The position numbers were made by a program, and so were the translations under genes. Under the pieces are notes generated by a model. That model did no database searches and had not been told where the DNA came from. It saw only the letters and a program-made list of their open reading frames with translations. 64,000 nt of DNA from Serratia sp. Ag1 (GTDB lineage Bacteria; Pseudomonadota; Gammaproteobacteria; Enterobacterales; Enterobacteriaceae). The DNA lies in assembly GCF_000743355.1 (NCBI RefSeq), contig NZ_JQEI01000002.1, positions 62,001 through 126,000 on the forward strand, written 5' to 3'. Each line of letters starts with the position of its first letter. Positions within the stretch are counted from its first letter, which is position 1. This document shows positions 60,910 through 64,000 of this stretch, piece after piece.

Positions 60910-62400
60910 CTAGCGCAACTGAATCCAGGTGGTTTTCAACTGGGTATATTTATCGAACGAGTGCAGAGATAAATCGCGCCCAAAGCCTGACTGTTTACCG
61001 CCGCCGAAAGGCACGGCCACGTCGAGCGCGTCTACGGTGTTGATCGATACCGTTCCAGCATGCAAACGCTGCGCTACCCGGTGGGCGCGGTTGAGATCAT
61101 CGCTCCAGACGGAGGCCGCCAGCCCGTAAACGCTGTTATTCGCCATGCTGACCGCTTCATCTTCAGTATCGAAGGTGGAAATCGCTAATACCGGGCCAAA
61201 AACCTCCTCCTGCGCCAAGCGCATCTCGGCTCGTACCTGAGTGAATAACGTGGGCTGCACAAAGTTATCCGAGCCGTTGAAGCACAAACGCTGGCCACCG
61301 TAGACCAGGTGAGCCCCTTCCTGCTTGGCCTCGGCAATAAAGTTCATTACGTTCTGGGTCTGACGGGCATCGACCAACGCCCCCGCACGGCTCTGCGGAT
61401 CGAGCGGATCGCCGGGTTGCCAACCCGCAGCATGAGCGATCAGGCGTTCGATAAACGCATCGTGAATTGAGCGCTGAATAAACAGACGGGAATTAGCCGA
61501 ACAGACTTCGCCCTGGTTATAGAAGATGGCAAAAGCGGCCTTTTCCGCAGCCAGATCCAGGTCCTGGCAATCATCAAAGATCAGACACGGGCTTTTCCCT
61601 CCACACTCCAGCCAGACCTGCTTGAGGTTCGATTGTGCCGAATACTGCATAAAGTATTTCCCGACCTGGGTTGAGCCGGTAAAAACCAGGCTATCGACGT
61701 CCTGATGCAGCCCTAACGCTTTACCCGCCTGTTCACCCAACCCGGGCACCACATTCAGCACACCAGCGGGCAACCCGGCTTCTAACGCCAGTTCCGCCAG
61801 ACGCAGAGCCGAGAATGGCGACTGTTCGGCAGGTTTGAGTACCACGCTATTGCCTGCCGCCAGCGCGGGCGCCAGTTTCCAGGCCGCCATATCCAGTGGA
61901 AAATTCCACGGTACCACCGCCGCCACCACCCCGAGCGGCACCCGGGTAACAGTCGCCAGAGCATTCTGCGCCGTTGGCGCAACCTGCCCGTAAAGCTTGT
62001 CCAGGCTTTCTGCATACCAGGCAAACACCCGCGCCGCGCCGGGAACATCAACGTTCCAGGCATCCATCACCGGTTTGCCCATACTCATTGAATCCAGCAG
62101 CGCCAGCTCTTCACGGTGTTCAAGGATCAGCTCAGCCAAGCGCAGCAAAACTTTTTTACGTTCAACGGGCGGTTGATGTGCCCATATCCCCTGCGAAAAA
62201 CTGCGACGTGCGGCGCACACGGCCCGATCGACATCCGCTGCATCGCAGGCAGTAACCTGCGCCAAAAGCTGGTTTGTCGCGGGATTCACCACCTCGAACT
62301 TGCTGTCTGAAGCGGCAGTCACACGACGCCCATCAATAATTGCCTGATCAATAAAGCTTTGACGAGCAGCTCGCTCTTGCCAGTCACTGAGATTGAACAT
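60910..62400 (-). CDS. Aldehyde dehydrogenase (PuuC/KauB-like)
   Basis: The start at 62400 gives 496 residues. NAD(P)-dependent aldehyde dehydrogenase motifs are complete: VPWNFPLDMAAWKLAPALAA, FTGSTQVGKY, general base Glu265 in WLECGGKSP and catalytic Cys300 in NQGEVCSANS. It resembles PuuC and KauB, which oxidise 4-aminobutanal or gamma-glutamyl-aminobutanal to the acid. With the downstream aminotransferase it would convert putrescine to 4-aminobutyrate. First gene of the operon, divergent from a LysR gene. Confidence 0.85.
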   Translation of the reverse strand: MFNLSDWQERAARQSFIDQAIIDGRRVTAASDSKFEVVNPATNQLLAQVTACDAADVDRAVCAARRSFSQGIWAHQPPVERKKVLLRLAELILEHREELALLDSMSMGKPVMDAWNVDVPGAARVFAWYAESLDKLYGQVAPTAQNALATVTRVPLGVVAAVVPWNFPLDMAAWKLAPALAAGNSVVLKPAEQSPFSALRLAELALEAGLPAGVLNVVPGLGEQAGKALGLHQDVDSLVFTGSTQVGKYFMQYSAQSNLKQVWLECGGKSPCLIFDDCQDLDLAAEKAAFAIFYNQGEVCSANSRLFIQRSIHDAFIERLIAHAAGWQPGDPLDPQSRAGALVDARQTQNVMNFIAEAKQEGAHLVYGGQRLCFNGSDNFVQPTLFTQVRAEMRLAQEEVFGPVLAISTFDTEDEAVSMANNSVYGLAASVWSDDLNRAHRVAQRLHAGTVSINTVDALDVAVPFGGGKQSGFGRDLSLHSFDKYTQLKTTWIQLR

Positions 62401-62829
62401 ACCTACGCCCCCATCATGCAATCCATATGTTTATTAAATGTTAAATATGAAAATTGATGCTATCTGGCTTCCTGATGGGGGAAAAGCAGTAAAAATATGC
62501 TGGATGGTAATAAAAAAACTTAGCAGCAGAGATATATCCAAGATTTATGGGAATTTAAGCAATCAGGCAGACGCTCTCCAGCTTTTTGGGAAATAGCTGT
62601 GGATAGGAACCCTCTCAAGGTATAAATTCTTTGAACCTCCTCACGGTTAAACCCTGCGCATTATCTTATGCCGCCAGCCGAAAATTAACATATTGACAAC
62701 ATTTAATTAAAACATTAAGTTCGCTATTCAGACGTTTTATCTCCTCCTTATACCCAGAATAATTCGCGTTGCTTGTAGGCGACAGAATCCTGCACCTACA
62801 TAGCGCCAGAGCAGTTGAGGAATCGAATA
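62401..62829. promoter_or_regulatory. Divergent promoter region of the amine operon and its LysR regulator
   Basis: This 429-base region lies between the aldehyde dehydrogenase and the LysR start. It is AT-rich in its middle (62690-62720). LysR-type sites are expected here, but I find no convincing T-N11-A box by eye. The right end holds repeat fragment copy 6. Confidence 0.45.
62749..62793. repeat. Palindromic intergenic repeat, terminal fragment (copy 6)
   Basis: TATACCCAGAATAATTCGCG followed by TTGCTTGTAGGCGACAGAATCC matches the left end of copy 3. The right end is missing. Confidence 0.6.
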
Positions 62830-63738
62830 ATGGCTAACTACACCTTGCGCCAGCTTAAATACTTCGTGACCACCGCCAAATGTGGCAGCGTTGCTGAAGC
62901 CTCGCGTAAGTTATATATCGCCCAACCCTCGATCTCCACGGCGATAAAAGGCCTTGAAGACAACTTTGGCGTGCAGCTTTTTATTCGCCACCATGCTCAA
63001 GGCGTTTCATTGACTCCATCTGGCACGCGTTTTTATAGCAAGGCACAAAAATTATTAAGAATGGCGCATATTTTTGAGCAAAATGCCTTGGCGGATAATG
63101 ACATGATTTCAGGGCAAATCAGTATTGGTTGCTTCGAAACGGTGGCACCATTAATTTTACCGAAACTGATCAGAGGATTTAAAACGCTTTACCCTGGCAT
63201 AGAAACCATTATTCGTGATGGAGAACAGCATGAATTGGTGCAAAAGTTAACGACGGGTAGCCTTGATGTGGCTCTTTTATACCGCCACGATCTGAATGAC
63301 AATCTCTCAACCGATATGCTGGCAGCGCCGAGAAAACCCTATGTGTTATTACCCGCCAATCATCAATTCGCGCAGCAAACGCAGATATCTCTGGCAGATT
63401 TGGCTGCTGAACCGATGATTTTGTTGGATGTCTTGCCAAGCCGCCATTATTTCGTCAACTTGTTCACGCGCATCGGCATCACGCCGAATATCGTTTTCAG
63501 TTCACCCTCCATAGAAATGGTACGCGGCATGGTAGGCCAGGGATTGGGGTTTGCGATTTTAGTCACCAGGCCCCACGGCAAGTACAGTTACGACGGCCAG
63601 CCGCTGGCGACGCTTGAGCTGAAAGACGAAGTCGAAGGTTCCGGGCTGGTTGCGGCTTGGTTAACCCACAATCAACTGACCAAACCGGCTCAGTTGTTCG
63701 TTGAGTTTTGCAAGAGCGAACTGGCCAATGTACTTTAG
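62830..63738 (+). CDS. LysR-type regulator of the amine catabolic operon
   Basis: The start at 62830, preceded by GAGGAAT, gives 302 residues; a TTG at 62815 is less likely. The N-terminal helix-turn-helix reads SVAEASRKLYIAQPSISTAIKGLE. The effector domain has GQISIGCFETVAPLILPKLI and the C-terminal GQGLGFAILVTRP. It is divergent from the aldehyde dehydrogenase, suggesting it activates that operon, perhaps with putrescine or its product as ligand. Its stop overlaps the convergent ArgE-like gene by four bases. Confidence 0.8.
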   Translation: MANYTLRQLKYFVTTAKCGSVAEASRKLYIAQPSISTAIKGLEDNFGVQLFIRHHAQGVSLTPSGTRFYSKAQKLLRMAHIFEQNALADNDMISGQISIGCFETVAPLILPKLIRGFKTLYPGIETIIRDGEQHELVQKLTTGSLDVALLYRHDLNDNLSTDMLAAPRKPYVLLPANHQFAQQTQISLADLAAEPMILLDVLPSRHYFVNLFTRIGITPNIVFSSPSIEMVRGMVGQGLGFAILVTRPHGKYSYDGQPLATLELKDEVEGSGLVAAWLTHNQLTKPAQLFVEFCKSELANVL

Positions 63739-64000
63739 GCCATCATCCAGATACGCAAATTGGTCAGCATTTTCATACAGCGTTCAAGCTGTTCCACGCT
63801 GACATACTCATCCGGTTTATGGCCCTGCGCCATACTGCCGGGCCCGCAGATCAATGTCGCGACGCCAGCTTCATCAAACAGACCACCTTCCGTACCAAAA
63901 GCCACCGTAGCGAACTCATCACTGCTGCACCATTGCGCCAACCAGTAGGCAAAATCCGACTGTAGATCGGTTAATAACCCCGGATATTGGCTCAATGGCT
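63735..64000 (-). CDS. ArgE-like M20 deacetylase, C-terminal part only
   Basis: The frame is open from the window end to a stop at 63735, covering the last 87 or so residues. FGTEGGLFDEAGVATLICGP and GHKPDEYVSVEQL are typical of the C-terminal catalytic domain of acetylornithine deacetylases and related M20 enzymes; the histidine in GHKPDEY is a metal ligand. The substrate could be N-acetylornithine or another N-acyl amine. The amine catabolic neighbourhood makes an acetyl-polyamine possible. The N-terminal part is outside the window. Confidence 0.8.
   Translation of the reverse strand, partial: PLSQYPGLLTDLQSDFAYWLAQWCSSDEFATVAFGTEGGLFDEAGVATLICGPGSMAQGHKPDEYVSVEQLERCMKMLTNLRIWMMA

Overview
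The window looks like the chromosome of a Serratia-type enterobacterium. The evidence is near-identity of many proteins to Escherichia coli housekeeping proteins as recalled from memory (ParC, ParE, TolC, RpoD, DnaG, GlnE, HldE, LldPRD), a gene order that follows the E. coli parC-parE-tolC-ribB-hldE-glnE-cca-plsY-tsaD-rpsU-dnaG-rpoD-mug-ileX block with local rearrangements, and a family of short palindromic intergenic repeats of a kind I associate with Serratia and its relatives. No species call is possible from the sequence alone.

Layout. 1-6431: purine salvage (xapA, cut by the window edge, and xapR), then ftsP, plsC and parC. 6771-14480: mdaB, followed by an accessory block of four exported proteins (two alpha/beta hydrolases, a cupin, a carboxymuconolactone-decarboxylase-like protein) around a CusSR-type two-component system, plus a LysR regulator. 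14553-20815: parE, yqiA, cpdA, yqiB, nudF and tolC. 20884-29544: a GyrI-like protein, ygiB-ygiC, ygiD, zupT, ribB with an FMN riboswitch, ubiK, a yjeH-type exporter and hldE. 29614-36055: glnE, ygiF, ygiM and cca. 36105-39686: the lactate operon lldP-lldR-lldD with two LldR-type operators. 39939-47996: uppP, folB, plsY, tsaD, the rpsU-dnaG-rpoD macromolecular synthesis operon and mug.

48144 onward is accessory. After tRNA-Ile2(CAU) there is a decayed IS1-family insA remnant. Next comes a chaperone-usher fimbrial cluster (pilin, chaperone, usher, tip adhesin). It is flanked by two winged-helix regulators on one side, one of them membrane anchored, and by two LuxR-type regulators with degenerate receiver domains on the other. 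The end of the window holds a putrescine-type amine catabolic operon (aldehyde dehydrogenase, APC permease, SpuC-like aminotransferase) with a divergent LysR regulator, and the C-terminal end of an ArgE-like deacetylase that runs off the window.

The most interesting points are these. (1) The exported enzyme block carries CusR-like palindromes (TGACA-N4-TGTCA) in front of both flanking operons, yet no metal efflux genes are present. This suggests a two-component system redirected to control exported hydrolases. (2) The fimbrial cluster has four regulators of two families, two hairpins in the pilin leader and a nine-C tract in the chaperone gene. (3) Six copies or fragments of one palindromic repeat family lie between genes, one inside an operon and one ending exactly at a stop codon. 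All functional statements come from motif reading and remembered family knowledge; no database search was run.
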